64,000 bases of DNA from contig CABJAN010000001.1 of the NCBI GenBank assembly GCA_902363515.1, forward strand, positions 321,820 to 385,819. Reading direction: 5' to 3'. A model generated the notes under the pieces. It had not been told where the DNA came from and ran no database searches. It saw nothing but the letters and a program-made list of their open reading frames with translations. A program made the position numbers and the translations under genes. Positions 44,218 through 53,324 of this stretch are shown one piece after another (the first letter of the stretch is position 1; every line of letters begins with the position of its first letter). The stretch comes from Bacillota bacterium. Its GTDB lineage: Bacteria > Bacillota > Clostridia > Lachnospirales > Lachnospiraceae.

Positions 44218-45438
44218 TTACATAAAATTTAAAAAAGCGGGTACCATAAGAATAATCAGCACTACAATTAGCTGCATTACCATGGGGAGCAATAGCTTAA
44301 TCCCTGCTTCTTCTCCCTGTACTTTAGCATTTCGTTTTCTTTCTTCTGTAACAGAGGCAGCTTCCCGCTCCAGCAATTCCAATGAATTTTCATTCCCTTT
44401 TCTCAGATTCTGAACCAGTAAAACGGAAAGCATCTTATACTGAGAGAGCCCAAAACGTCTTCCCATTCTTTCATATGCCTCTGCTTCATATACACCCCCT
44501 TCCATTTCTTTACAGGTTTTTACCACCTCCTCGTATGCCGCCCTCTCTCCAAGCTGATACTTATCCCGATTTCTTAAATAACCGGCTGCCAATTTTTCCA
44601 TTGCTTTGCGAATAGAAAATCCAGCTCTCAAAAACAAAACTAATTTTTCCACAATATCAGGATAGTCCCTCTGCATTTCCTTTTTCCGCAACTCTTCTCT
44701 TTGCTTTTCCTTTTCTTTTGCCAGAGGAAAAATACCAATTCCCAGAATAACGGACAAGGCGCAGATAAGAAGTCCCGTAGGTTCCTGTTCTGTTTCGTAA
44801 TGTAGTTCTTCACCATCTACTGTTGTAGGAAGGAGTAATTTCTCCTGTTCACTGCTGCTGAGTTCTTCCGCCTGATTCTGAATCTTTCTGGCAAGCTCCT
44901 GCTCCTCATTTAATGGAACCGGATATACCTTCACTGCTTTTTGCCAGATTTCCTCCTGCTCTCCAAGGGAAACAGCGCAAAACACCATGGTATCTTCGCC
45001 TTGAGTATTCACTGTATCTCCAATTCTTCCTTCCCAGCTTAAAATTTGCGGATTCTCTGTACTCCAGGACAGTCTTGCCGGATTTTCTTTGATCTCCCCT
45101 GGAAATTCCATATGATGATGAATCTCTCCTTCTTCTGTCTCTTCCTGAAACCATTGTTCCAGGTAGGTAAAGGCCTCCTGTATGAATTCTTTCTGTTTCT
45201 CTTCCCCATAAGTTTCTTCCTCTACATAAATACGAACTTCTTGTTCCTGATTACCTTTTTGAACCTTTAAATTCTGTTCATAAGCCCCCTCTCCATAAGG
45301 ATTCCGCAGTAAATACTTTGTATCTGTATTTTGCCTTTCCTTCACATAAATTCCAATTCCCAATAAATTTCCAAGTAAAACCACTAACACTGCCAGACAG
45401 ATTTCCTTTCCCGGTTTTTGCCCTTTTTTAAACTTCAA
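44218..45438 (-). CDS. tadC: TadC-like type II secretion F-domain protein with N-terminal extracytoplasmic insert
   Basis: 406 residues. The C-terminal half is a T2SSF domain (DIVEKLVLFLRAGFSIRKAMEKLAAGYLRN ... YKMLSVLLVQNLRKGNENSLELLEREAASVTEERKRNAKVQGEEAGIKLLLPMVMQLIVVLIILMV). The first 210 residues differ: one membrane helix then a Glu-rich soluble segment (EETEEGEIHHHMEFPGEIKENPARLSWSTENPQILSWEGRIGDTVNTQGEDTMVFCAVSLGEQ), before a second helix. Classical TadC lacks such an extracytoplasmic part, so it is an added domain. It starts 11 bases inside the end of tadB. Confidence 0.85.
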   Translation of the reverse strand: MKFKKGQKPGKEICLAVLVVLLGNLLGIGIYVKERQNTDTKYLLRNPYGEGAYEQNLKVQKGNQEQEVRIYVEEETYGEEKQKEFIQEAFTYLEQWFQEETEEGEIHHHMEFPGEIKENPARLSWSTENPQILSWEGRIGDTVNTQGEDTMVFCAVSLGEQEEIWQKAVKVYPVPLNEEQELARKIQNQAEELSSSEQEKLLLPTTVDGEELHYETEQEPTGLLICALSVILGIGIFPLAKEKEKQREELRKKEMQRDYPDIVEKLVLFLRAGFSIRKAMEKLAAGYLRNRDKYQLGERAAYEEVVKTCKEMEGGVYEAEAYERMGRRFGLSQYKMLSVLLVQNLRKGNENSLELLEREAASVTEERKRNAKVQGEEAGIKLLLPMVMQLIVVLIILMVPAFLNFM

Positions 45439-46186
45439 TATCCGTCAACCTCACTCCCCAGAAAAACGCAAATAAATATAGCGCCAGGCAGAAAGTCATA
45501 ATGCAGATGCCTGCAGTGGTATCATAGAGTACATCCAGAAAGCCGGGAGAAGTGATGCGCATATACAAAATAATTCCCAGAGGAATGATACTCATAATCC
45601 TCTGCTCCATTTTCCTGGATGCCAGCATGGTATCAATTTCCTTTTTTACCTGAATCCTTTCTTCCATAGAAGCGATACATTTTTGCAGGATTTCCTTCAT
45701 ATTTCCTCCCATCTTTTTAGACTGTACCAAAATATCAGAAAAATTCAGGATGTCCTCTACCCTGCTTCTCATTCCAAGGTCATACAGTAGTTCTTCTAAT
45801 GGAATACTATGTTTTAGCTGAATTTCCATATAGGAAAACTCCATGGTCATTTCTGCTGTTTTTCCGTAAATCCGCTCCAAATCCTTTCTGGTCTCCCGCA
45901 CTGCATTATCCAGGGAATACCCGGCTGAAATTCCTATCTGCAAGGCATTTAGGGCTTCTTTAAATTGATAGTGGATACGCTTTTTGCGAAGCTGAATCTG
46001 CTGTCTTTTCCTCTGTCTGATATACCAGGCAGCAATAGGAAGTATAAAAAGGAACACCGCAGGACTCTGATAAAACAGATAGTTAATGGTGCAGCATAAA
46101 ACCACTGCTTCTGCTGTATACTGCAGCCATTGCTTCCATGACAACTGGTAAACATTATAATCTATCTTTTTTCCTGTATTTTTCAT
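45428..46186 (-). CDS. tadB: TadB-like platform protein (T2SSF domain)
   Basis: 252 residues. Two N-terminal helices, a cytoplasmic T2SSF region (RYQFKEALNALQIGISAGYSLDNAVRETRKDLERIYGK, EILNFSDILVQSKKMGGNMKEILQKC) and C-terminal helices. TadB and TadC form the inner membrane platform on which the ATPase acts. It overlaps the tadA stop by 4 bases and tadC by 11 bases. Confidence 0.9.
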   Translation of the reverse strand: MKNTGKKIDYNVYQLSWKQWLQYTAEAVVLCCTINYLFYQSPAVFLFILPIAAWYIRQRKRQQIQLRKKRIHYQFKEALNALQIGISAGYSLDNAVRETRKDLERIYGKTAEMTMEFSYMEIQLKHSIPLEELLYDLGMRSRVEDILNFSDILVQSKKMGGNMKEILQKCIASMEERIQVKKEIDTMLASRKMEQRIMSIIPLGIILYMRITSPGFLDVLYDTTAGICIMTFCLALYLFAFFWGVRLTDIEV

Positions 46187-47379
46187 AAAGAAATCCCTGC
46201 CCTTCTCAATTTTTCCCTGTGTTTTAATTCTCCTGTTTTTTCCAGCTCCTCTTTTCTGACAAACAGAGGATTTAATACAATTTCTCCTTCACACATTCGG
46301 TCAATCTCGCAGATTTCCTGTACTTTTCTACTCTTGTCCCTCATTCTTCCCAGATGAATAAACAAATCAAAACCTGACAAGATCTGTCTCCGTATAACCG
46401 GAATGGGAAGTTCAATCCCCATAAGCACCATGGTTTCCAGCCTGCTTATCATATCTTTGCAACTGTTTGCATGAATGGTTGACAGACTCCCGTCATTCCC
46501 TACATTGACAGCCTGCAAAAGCTCCGCGGCTTCTTTGGAACGTACCTCTCCTACAATAATTCTGCTTGGCCGCATTCTCAGACAAGTTTTCAGCAAGTCT
46601 CCTATGGTAATTTCCTGGCTTTTTTCAATATTTGCCTGTCTGCATTCCAGCCTCACCAGATTAGGCAGACCCTGAAGCTGTAATTCTGCGTTATCTTCAA
46701 TGGTAATAACGCGCTCATCTTCTGGTATATACTGAGACAGGGCATTTAGAAATGTGGTTTTCCCTGCGCCGGTTCCTCCTCCGATTAAAATGGTATAGCC
46801 TGCCTGAATCATCACACGTAAAAAATCTGCGGCTTCACCGGTAAGACTATCTAGTTCCAACAGTTTTTCCATGGTAATGGGCTCACTTGGAAACCTGCGG
46901 ATGGTCAGAATCGGTCCATCCAGAGCAACCGGAGCAATTACCGCATTAATTCGTTCTCCATGCTTCAGCCTGGCATCTACAATGGGCTGCAACGTATTAA
47001 TCACCCGATTACATCTGGATGCCATTTGCTGTATCACATCATCTAATTTTTCCGGAGAGGAAAAACTCTTCTCCCAGGGAAAAATCTTGCCATTTCGTTC
47101 AATAAAAATCCTATCCCACCGGTTTACCATAATTTCCGTAATACTTTCGTCTTCCAAAAGTTCTTCCAGCACATCCATTTTTCTTACAGACTGAAACAAT
47201 TCCCTGCGAAGTTCCTCCCTCCTGGATATGGGAAGATAGGAACTTCTGCAATAATCTCCCATTAAAGTATCAATTTGCTCCAACACCCCCTCATCTGATT
47301 CTTCCCAGGTATCCTCCAACTGTTCCACCAACCGTTTTCTCAGACTCAGAAAATCCTCCCTATCTTTTTTCTCACCCAT
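46183..47379 (-). CDS. tadA: Tad/CpaF family pilus assembly ATPase
   Basis: 398 residues. It powers pilin polymerisation. Walker A (ILIGGGTGAGKTTFLNAL), the Asp box (VITIEDNAELQL) and Walker B (RPSRIIVGEVRSKEAAELLQAVNVGNDGSLSTIHANS) are intact. The N-terminal domain includes ELLEDESITEIMVNRWDRIFIERNG, typical of CpaF. It is translated with 8 bases of overlap with the upstream CpaE-like gene. Confidence 0.94.
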   Translation of the reverse strand: MGEKKDREDFLSLRKRLVEQLEDTWEESDEGVLEQIDTLMGDYCRSSYLPISRREELRRELFQSVRKMDVLEELLEDESITEIMVNRWDRIFIERNGKIFPWEKSFSSPEKLDDVIQQMASRCNRVINTLQPIVDARLKHGERINAVIAPVALDGPILTIRRFPSEPITMEKLLELDSLTGEAADFLRVMIQAGYTILIGGGTGAGKTTFLNALSQYIPEDERVITIEDNAELQLQGLPNLVRLECRQANIEKSQEITIGDLLKTCLRMRPSRIIVGEVRSKEAAELLQAVNVGNDGSLSTIHANSCKDMISRLETMVLMGIELPIPVIRRQILSGFDLFIHLGRMRDKSRKVQEICEIDRMCEGEIVLNPLFVRKEELEKTGELKHREKLRRAGISL

Positions 47380-48367
47380 GTTTCTCCAACATCCTCCTTA
47401 CAAAACCTCCCCATTTTCCCCATGACAGGGTTTCTACAAACTCTGCATCTGAAAGATTCACCCCACAGGCAGGCAGTCTAACCTCTTTTATCCTCTCCTG
47501 TTCTATTCTTCCCCACTGCTTTATCAGCTTTTTGAACTGCTCTAGCTTACATCTTGCTATCACATCGTCCTGGATAGGCACATATACGGTCTTACACATG
47601 GCAAGTAACTGAAATATCTGCCCCACACTGTTTCCCATATCCAGAATTACAGTTTCATAATGTTTCCCCTGACGGATAAAATCAAAAAGCTTTATCCAGT
47701 CCTCATTGCCAATGGCATGGATATCTTCAGGGGAAACTACAGGCGGGATAAAATCCATCTTTCCAAGGGGTTTCATAAATCTTCCCAATTCTTCATATGC
47801 AAGATGCTCCCTGCATCTTAGAAAGTAGAAAAGATCTGTGAGATTTCCGGTATCCTCTAACCCAAACAACTTCTCAAAACCTGAATAAGCTTCCATATTC
47901 AGATACAGTACTGCCTTTTCCTCTCCTAAAATCTGCCCTATTGTCAGCGCCAGCAAGGTTTTCGCACTTCTTGCCACAGGAGAATAGACCCCAATAAATT
48001 CCATATCTTGTTTTGCCACTGCATACAGAGCCGGGGCTGTGTTTTCTACATAATACGCCATAACTTCCTGTATCACAGAATCCGCGGACTGATACTTATA
48101 GACCGTTTTATGACCTTCTTCCTGCTCTTTGTTCTCAGACAGCAAAATCATACTCTCAGCCCCCAGTTTCTCAATTTGTGCATCCACATCTCCTTCCGCA
48201 ATTAATAAAATCTCAGGGGGATTTTTCCCTGCATAAGTACACAATTTCTCCACATCTGTAAAAGCCTCTGCCTGAAAAGGCAGTTTTTTCCTGCTGTTCA
48301 AATACTCTGCAAAATTGCAGGCATATTCACCCTCTGTGTCACACACAGCAATCACATTTTTCTTCAA
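47372..48367 (-). CDS. CpaE/TadZ-like pilus localisation protein
   Basis: 331 residues. An N-terminal receiver-like domain (VIAVCDTEGEYACNFAEYLNSRKKLPFQAEAFTDVEKL ... PEILLIAEGD) is followed by a MinD-type fold with YSPVARSAKTLLALTIGQIL in place of the usual KGGxGKT P-loop, then VLYLNMEAYSGFEKLFGLEDTGNLTDLFYFL and YETVILDMGNSV. The Walker A is atypical, as in several TadZ proteins. It likely positions the pilus machine at one place in the cell. It overlaps both neighbours slightly. Confidence 0.85.
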   Translation of the reverse strand: MKKNVIAVCDTEGEYACNFAEYLNSRKKLPFQAEAFTDVEKLCTYAGKNPPEILLIAEGDVDAQIEKLGAESMILLSENKEQEEGHKTVYKYQSADSVIQEVMAYYVENTAPALYAVAKQDMEFIGVYSPVARSAKTLLALTIGQILGEEKAVLYLNMEAYSGFEKLFGLEDTGNLTDLFYFLRCREHLAYEELGRFMKPLGKMDFIPPVVSPEDIHAIGNEDWIKLFDFIRQGKHYETVILDMGNSVGQIFQLLAMCKTVYVPIQDDVIARCKLEQFKKLIKQWGRIEQERIKEVRLPACGVNLSDAEFVETLSWGKWGGFVRRMLEKHG

Positions 48368-48942
48368 TAAAAACCTCCCGCATACAACATTACACTTAGA
48401 AAAACAGGTACTGTAAAATGAAAATTTTCAGCTCTTTTTCCCTTCTCCATATAAGGTTTCCTCTCTCCTGTTTTTACATATTCGCAAACATAATGAAAAA
48501 AATAGAATCCTCTTTCTTTTAGATTTCCACAAGAAATAAGAAATGCAACAGATAAGATTGCTCCCAGAAAAAAGGAGCAGACCATAAGTTTTAAGATAAC
48601 TGACCAGCCCAGAATGCCTCCCAGGACGCAAAACAATTTAATATCACCTGCCCCCAGCATCCGAAAAGCAAAAAGCGGCAACAGTAAAAAGAACGGAAGC
48701 GCAATTCCAAACATATAAGCTGCCACTCCGGAAAGTCTTCCTACCTGTATCTGATAAGAAAGTCCCACCGCAAGCCCCAGACAAACAAAGCTATTCACCA
48801 CCTTTTCCATTAAAAAATCCATACACACAGCAGCTCCTGACACAGCCAGAACCAGCCATAGTCCCACAGACAAATAACCACCTCTTTCTTCTCTTTTCTT
48901 AAAAAAACCGGATAATGTGACCGAACGGTCTGAATAAATCAT
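48364..48942 (-). CDS. A24 prepilin peptidase, first gene of the Tad operon
   Basis: 192 residues from ATG 48942. Multiple membrane helices with catalytic Asp motifs: VSGAAVCMDFLMEKVVNS and the canonical MLGAGDIKLF (GxGD). The first 23 residues (MIYSDRSVTLSGFFKKREERGGY) precede the first helix. A TTG at 48873 (SVGLWLVLAVSG) has AGAGGTGG seven bases upstream, while the ATG has no clear Shine-Dalgarno and lies only about 16 bases after the predicted transcription start, so the TTG start is a real alternative. Confidence 0.87.
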   Translation of the reverse strand: MIYSDRSVTLSGFFKKREERGGYLSVGLWLVLAVSGAAVCMDFLMEKVVNSFVCLGLAVGLSYQIQVGRLSGVAAYMFGIALPFFLLLPLFAFRMLGAGDIKLFCVLGGILGWSVILKLMVCSFFLGAILSVAFLISCGNLKERGFYFFHYVCEYVKTGERKPYMEKGKRAENFHFTVPVFLSVMLYAGGFY

Positions 48943-48965
48943 AACGAATTGTTTAAGATGACTTG

Positions 48966-48994
48966 ATTATACCCGTTCTCCTCCCCTTTGTAAA
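48966..48994 (-). promoter_or_regulatory. Promoter of the Tad pilus operon
   Basis: On the minus strand: -35 TTTACA (48994-48989), 17-base spacer, -10 TATAAT (48971-48966, perfect). All genes from 48942 down to 39680 are on this strand with overlaps or short gaps, so one long transcript is likely. Confidence 0.7.
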
Positions 48995-49121
48995 GGGAAA
49001 TTCCATGAAAAAATACGATTTGGGTATACTATACAAAATTACTGTTTGCATTACTGCTAATTTTCAGTTAAAATAATTAATAGAATCGGAATACAATCGT
49101 ATGGATTAAGGAGTATAGATT

Positions 49122-49736
49122 ATGGGACTCATTGTATTTTTAGGAGACAGCATTACAGACGCAGACAGAAAGAACTCTCCCAACCAGTTGGGATATGGTT
49201 ATGTAAATATATTTTCTCAGAACTTAAATCAGCAGGAAGGAAACTGGCAGATTATCAATCGGGGCATAGACGGACAGATTACCCAGCAGGTGGCTCATTC
49301 TCTTCATGAGCAGTGCATTTCCCTGCATCCGGATTATGTAAGCATTCTGGTAGGTATCAATGATATCGGCCTGATTGTATCTGCTGAAACATCTGAACAG
49401 GAAAAACTCTATATGTTAGAGGACAGCATCCGCGCTTATCATGAAATGTTATTTGACCTTTCCAGAGAAAGTACCGCAAAAGTGATTACTCTGGAACCAT
49501 TTATCTTTCCAAAAGACGGTCTCTATGAAGACTGGGTTTCATGGCAGAAAAAAATGTCCAAAAACATCCGAAAACTTGCCAGAAACTATGGTGCGTATTT
49601 TATCCCTTTGCAGGATCCTCTTAACCGGAAAATCCAGGAATTAGGATATGACACCATCACCACAGATGGTATTCATCTGACCCCTGCCGGTCAAAATATC
49701 CTGGCAGAGGTTGTAAGGGACGCCTTCTCCATCTAG
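49122..49736 (+). CDS. SGNH/GDSL family hydrolase
   Basis: 204 residues, cytoplasmic. Block I FLGDSITDADR with the catalytic Ser, block III VSILVGINDIG, and block V TTDGIHLTPAGQ with the Asp-x-x-His pair are intact. Such enzymes act as acyl esterases, often on acetylated sugars or lipids. The gene has its own upstream region, divergent from the Tad operon, and ends in a strong terminator. Confidence 0.9.
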   Translation: MGLIVFLGDSITDADRKNSPNQLGYGYVNIFSQNLNQQEGNWQIINRGIDGQITQQVAHSLHEQCISLHPDYVSILVGINDIGLIVSAETSEQEKLYMLEDSIRAYHEMLFDLSRESTAKVITLEPFIFPKDGLYEDWVSWQKKMSKNIRKLARNYGAYFIPLQDPLNRKIQELGYDTITTDGIHLTPAGQNILAEVVRDAFSI

Positions 49737-49743
49737 TATATGC

Positions 49744-49787
49744 AAGAATATTTATACAGTTCTATTGCAGGCTGTATAAATATTCTT
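49744..49787. terminator. Strong terminator after the SGNH gene
   Basis: A perfect 16-bp stem (AAGAATATTTATACAG at 49744-49759, its complement at 49772-49787) with a 12-base loop and a following T tract. It also serves the convergent ybaK gene. Confidence 0.85.
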
Positions 49788-49794
49788 TTTTATT

Positions 49795-50274
49795 TCAGGC
49801 AATGATATTGCAAAATTTCCCTTTCACTACTTCTGCCAGTTTCTCTGGATTCACTTTCAGTGTTGTCCCGATTCTTCCTCCGCTTATATAAATCTCCGGA
49901 AAATTCAGGGCGCTTTCATGAATCACAGTTGGATAAAGTTTTTTCATTCCCAGAGGACTGCAGCCGCCTCTTACATAGCCGGTTACCTTGGTAATATCCT
50001 TTACATGAATCATCTCCACGGATTTCTCTCCCACTGCTTTCGCCGCAGTTTTCAGATTCACCTCTTCTGCAATGGGAATCACCAGTACATAATAGTCCCT
50101 GCTCTTTCCCTGAACCACCAGAGTCTTAAAAGACTGTTCCACCGGCGCTCCTGTTATCTGGGCTGTATGCAAACCGTCAATAAATTCCTCACATTCATAC
50201 TGAATCGCCTCATAAGGAATCTTATTTCTCTCCAAAATTCTCATAGCATTGGTTTTTATTTCCGTTTTTTTCAT
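49795..50274 (-). CDS. ybaK: Cys-tRNA(Pro)/Cys-tRNA(Cys) deacylase YbaK
   Basis: 159 residues of the YbaK/ProX fold. It hydrolyses mischarged Cys-tRNA(Pro). Family features are TKTNAMRIL-like start (KTEIKTNAMRILERNKIPYEAIQY), EQSFKTLVVQG, YVRGGCSPLGMKK and the catalytic lysine region VNLKTAAKAVG. The second ATG (50274) has AGAGG at 7 bases and is preferred over the first (50280), which is too close. Confidence 0.93.
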   Translation of the reverse strand: MKKTEIKTNAMRILERNKIPYEAIQYECEEFIDGLHTAQITGAPVEQSFKTLVVQGKSRDYYVLVIPIAEEVNLKTAAKAVGEKSVEMIHVKDITKVTGYVRGGCSPLGMKKLYPTVIHESALNFPEIYISGGRIGTTLKVNPEKLAEVVKGKFCNIIA

Positions 50275-50406
50275 TTCCATACCTCTTTTCTCTGTTTTCT
50301 ACAGCATACAAATCTGCCTGTTCCTTGTCAATATCTTTTCAGGAGTATACTTTTTCTCACTTTTGGCAACCATATCCATATTACCACATTTCATAAGGAG
50401 GTTCAC

Positions 50407-50607
50407 ATGAAAGAAAAAAATACAAATTCCAAGGACCCATACAGAGTCGAGGCAACCTCAGTTCACGATTTGGAAGGCTGCGCTACCACAGAAGTCACCG
50501 GACTCATCCCAACACCGCCTGAAACTCATGCACAATCAGATTCCTACAAACAAATTTTTCCCTACTCCCCGGACTGCTATGTAGAAAAACAGGGCTCCCG
50601 CAAATAA
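50407..50607 (+). CDS. Small hydrophilic protein, 66 aa
   Basis: 66 residues from an ATG with AAGGAGGTTCAC directly upstream. It is soluble, rich in Thr, Pro, Ser and Glu, with two Cys (GCATTEVTGLIPTPPETHAQS, YSPDCYVEK). No domain is recognised. The strong ribosome site and following terminator argue that it is expressed. It may be a conserved small protein of Lachnospiraceae, which a search would show. Confidence 0.6.
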   Translation: MKEKNTNSKDPYRVEATSVHDLEGCATTEVTGLIPTPPETHAQSDSYKQIFPYSPDCYVEKQGSRK

Positions 50608-50620
50608 CTGCGGCGCCCTG
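50590..50620. terminator. Hairpin at the end of the 66-aa gene
   Basis: CAGGGC (50590-50595) pairs with GCCCTG (50615-50620) and CGCA with TGCG. The stem includes the stop codon in its loop. The T tract is poor, so strength is uncertain; it also lies at the end of the convergent capA-like gene. Confidence 0.5.
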
Positions 50621-50630
50621 TCCCACCTTC

Positions 50631-52058
50631 TTACTGTCTGATATTCTCCTGGGAATCTTCCTGATCTCCATCTTCTTCCAGGCTTTCTCCATTTTTTAAC
50701 TCTCCCACCGCATCTGCAGCCTTTTGAAGAGCCTTGAGGCTAAATCCGGAATCTTCTTCCTCTCCTGTTTCATCCTCTGGATTATTCAGGCTATCCTGAC
50801 CATTTTCCTCTCCTTCTGAATCCGAGGAATCCTGCTGGCTGCACCCATGTTCTTTTGCCAGCTCCTCTGTATAATCAGATAACTTATAAATTCCGGCTTC
50901 CGAAAAGTCAGAATTATAATGCATAACCAAAGGTTCCAGAGAATATTCTTCAATGCTGATTTTTCCACTGTCTGCATCTTTCTTAATTGTAAAATCAGCC
51001 ATGCCTCCCAGCAGATTTTCCAGCTCTGTCTGTCCGCTGACAAAATTTCCAAGAGAATAGTATACCAGTGTCTCTCCTCTATCCTCCCGTTTGATAAGTT
51101 CATAGCCTTTTAAAACATGAGGGTGGGAACAAAGAATCACATCTGCCCCCTGTTCTGCCAGATAATCCACCTTCTCCTTTAGCTTCTCATCCGGTTCTGT
51201 GGAATCTGCCTTTCCTCCGTGAAGATAAACAATGGTCAAATCCGCGTCTTCTTTTGCCGCCTTTAAATCTTCCTTAACGGTTTTTTCTGAATAAAGGTCA
51301 ATCATGTATGCTTCATCTTTCTCAATTTTATGGTTTTCACTTAACATGGTACTATAATTCAGCAGAGCAATTTTGAAATTTTTCACTTCCAGAAGTTCAT
51401 AGTTCTTCTCATCCTCATCACTGTGGATTCCCAGACGGACAACCTCCGGATAATTTTTCTTCCAGAATGATACGGAATTAATCACTCCATCTGCCTCCTG
51501 ATCGAAGGTATGCTCTGTGGCATGGGTCACAATATCAAAGCCTGCGCCTGCCAGGGCATCTCCCACTTCTGTTGGTGTGGCAAAGTCCGGATAACCAGCA
51601 GCCTCACTATGGCTTTTTACAAAAGGCGTCTCCTGATTTACAGAAGCTAAATCTGCCCCTTCAATATCTTCTTTTATATTTTCATACAGGAAGTCAAAAT
51701 TCCAATCCCGGGATTTTCCAGCCTTAATAATGGCATCATGAATCATATTATCCCCAACTGCCACCATGTGAAGGGTATTATTTTCTTCCTCCAGTCTGGC
51801 AGCCTCTTCCTCCTGCTGCTTTTTCTCCCTGGCTTCCTGGGCTTTCTTTTCCTCCAGTTTTCCTCTGATTACCACTATTCCCGCTATAATTCCAATTAAA
51901 AGAAGCAAAAGTCCTATACCGGCCAGTATCATTCTTCTCCTCATAATCTGTCTGCGGCGTTTGCGCTGTCTTGCAATCCTTCTGCGCCTCTCTATTTCCC
52001 GCATTCTTGCTTCTTCCTCTTCTCTTTGCCTCTGCCGGCTTCTGCGGTGATCACTCAT
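50631..52058 (-). CDS. CapA-like metallophosphatase-fold poly-gamma-glutamate/capsule protein
   Basis: 475 residues. A highly basic and charged cytoplasmic N-terminus (residues 1-45, RxxRxRxxE-rich) is followed by a membrane helix (MILAGIGLLLLLIGIIAGIVVI), a coiled segment, then the CapA domain: VAVGDNMIHDAIIKAG, LASVNQETPF, GFDIVTHATEHTFDQ, ADVILCSHPHVLKGYELI, VYYSLGNFVSGQ. The C-terminus is acidic. CapA proteins help make or anchor polyglutamate or capsule; members in Firmicutes are also spore or envelope related. Confidence 0.88.
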   Translation of the reverse strand: MSDHRRSRQRQREEEEARMREIERRRRIARQRKRRRQIMRRRMILAGIGLLLLLIGIIAGIVVIRGKLEEKKAQEAREKKQQEEEAARLEEENNTLHMVAVGDNMIHDAIIKAGKSRDWNFDFLYENIKEDIEGADLASVNQETPFVKSHSEAAGYPDFATPTEVGDALAGAGFDIVTHATEHTFDQEADGVINSVSFWKKNYPEVVRLGIHSDEDEKNYELLEVKNFKIALLNYSTMLSENHKIEKDEAYMIDLYSEKTVKEDLKAAKEDADLTIVYLHGGKADSTEPDEKLKEKVDYLAEQGADVILCSHPHVLKGYELIKREDRGETLVYYSLGNFVSGQTELENLLGGMADFTIKKDADSGKISIEEYSLEPLVMHYNSDFSEAGIYKLSDYTEELAKEHGCSQQDSSDSEGEENGQDSLNNPEDETGEEEDSGFSLKALQKAADAVGELKNGESLEEDGDQEDSQENIRQ

Positions 52059-52205
52059 AATCCAAATCCTTTCTTGTATATATCTACGAAAATGTAGGTG
52101 TGAACTCTTATTTTTTCTATTTGCAATTCCCGGACATCCGTTGTATTATAATTCCCGGACAAAATGTGAACAATTTATTTCTCATTTATTAACTATCATA
52201 ATAAT

Positions 52206-53255
52206 ATGAAAGTGAAGATTATGTCAACGAAATCAAGAAATTATTTTTTAGATAATTACAAGGCCCTGCTTATTATTCTTGTAGTCACAGGACATTTTAT
52301 TGAGCCCTGTTACAGTAACAATCTATTTCTCATGACACTGAAATGGGTGATTTTTTCTTTTCATATGCCTGCTTTTATTTTTATTTCAGGATATTTTTCT
52401 AAGAAAACCATATCTTTTGAAAAACTAATTCAGAAGCTGGTTATTCCCTATCTGGTATATGAAATGCTTTATTATCTTCTGTATGTGTTTGTGATTCACA
52501 AGGATACCGGACTGTATCTGAATCGGCCCAAGTTTTCCCTGTGGTATCTCATGGCGCTGTTTTTCTGGAGGCTTGCCACACCATACATTAAGAAAATCCC
52601 TGGCAGTATCTTTATTGCCATAACAGCCGGTCTGCTCATTGGATTTTCACAGCTTGGAAATTTTTTCAGTATTCCAAGAACCTTATTTTTCTACCCGTTT
52701 TTCCTGGCAGGTTATTATTTCCAGGAATCCTGGTTTGAAATTGTAAGAAAAAAATGGAAATTTTTCGCCGGCTCTCTTGTCTGCATTCTCCTGCTGTTTT
52801 TGGGCGGTATTTTTGCAGCCAATATTAGCCTTACTCCCTGGATTTTCTACGGACGTTACTCCTATGAAGACATGGGTATGACTCCAGGCACCGGCATGCT
52901 TGTGCGCCTGGGCTGCTACGGAATTTCTTTTCTCCTTGTTTTTGCATTGTGCGCTGTCATTCCAAAGAAAAAACATTTTTTCTCTGTCCTTGGCCTTCGC
53001 ACCATGCCAATTTATCTGTTTCACGGTTTAATCTATAGTGTGTTAAAAGCAACACCGATTCTGAAACAGATTAATACGCCTCTGGAAACTGCTGCGCTCC
53101 TTTTATTTTGCGTACTGCTTTCCTTTATCCTTGCCTCAGAACTTCCAAACCGCTTTGTGGCATGGATTTCATCAGCTCCTGTAACTTTGCCAAAATCCCC
53201 AAAGAATCTGGGGATTCCGCCGGTTTTTACCTTTGGCAAAAGAAAAACCTGGTAA
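52206..53255 (+). CDS. Acyltransferase 3 family membrane protein
   Basis: 349 residues with about ten membrane helices. The N-terminal motif FLDNYKALLIILVVTGHFIEP carries the conserved Asp and His, and FSFHMPAFIFISGYFSKK is typical of acyltransferase 3 (OafA/NolL-like) proteins that O-acetylate extracellular glycans. ATG at 52206 or the internal ATG at 52221 are both possible; neither has a strong Shine-Dalgarno. The target glycan is not known. Confidence 0.87.
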   Translation: MKVKIMSTKSRNYFLDNYKALLIILVVTGHFIEPCYSNNLFLMTLKWVIFSFHMPAFIFISGYFSKKTISFEKLIQKLVIPYLVYEMLYYLLYVFVIHKDTGLYLNRPKFSLWYLMALFFWRLATPYIKKIPGSIFIAITAGLLIGFSQLGNFFSIPRTLFFYPFFLAGYYFQESWFEIVRKKWKFFAGSLVCILLLFLGGIFAANISLTPWIFYGRYSYEDMGMTPGTGMLVRLGCYGISFLLVFALCAVIPKKKHFFSVLGLRTMPIYLFHGLIYSVLKATPILKQINTPLETAALLLFCVLLSFILASELPNRFVAWISSAPVTLPKSPKNLGIPPVFTFGKRKTW

Positions 53256-53324
53256 AAAAGAAGAAGCATTTACATCCATACAGTATTTCTGACATACATG
53301 GTGCAAATTGCTTCTCTTTTTTTA

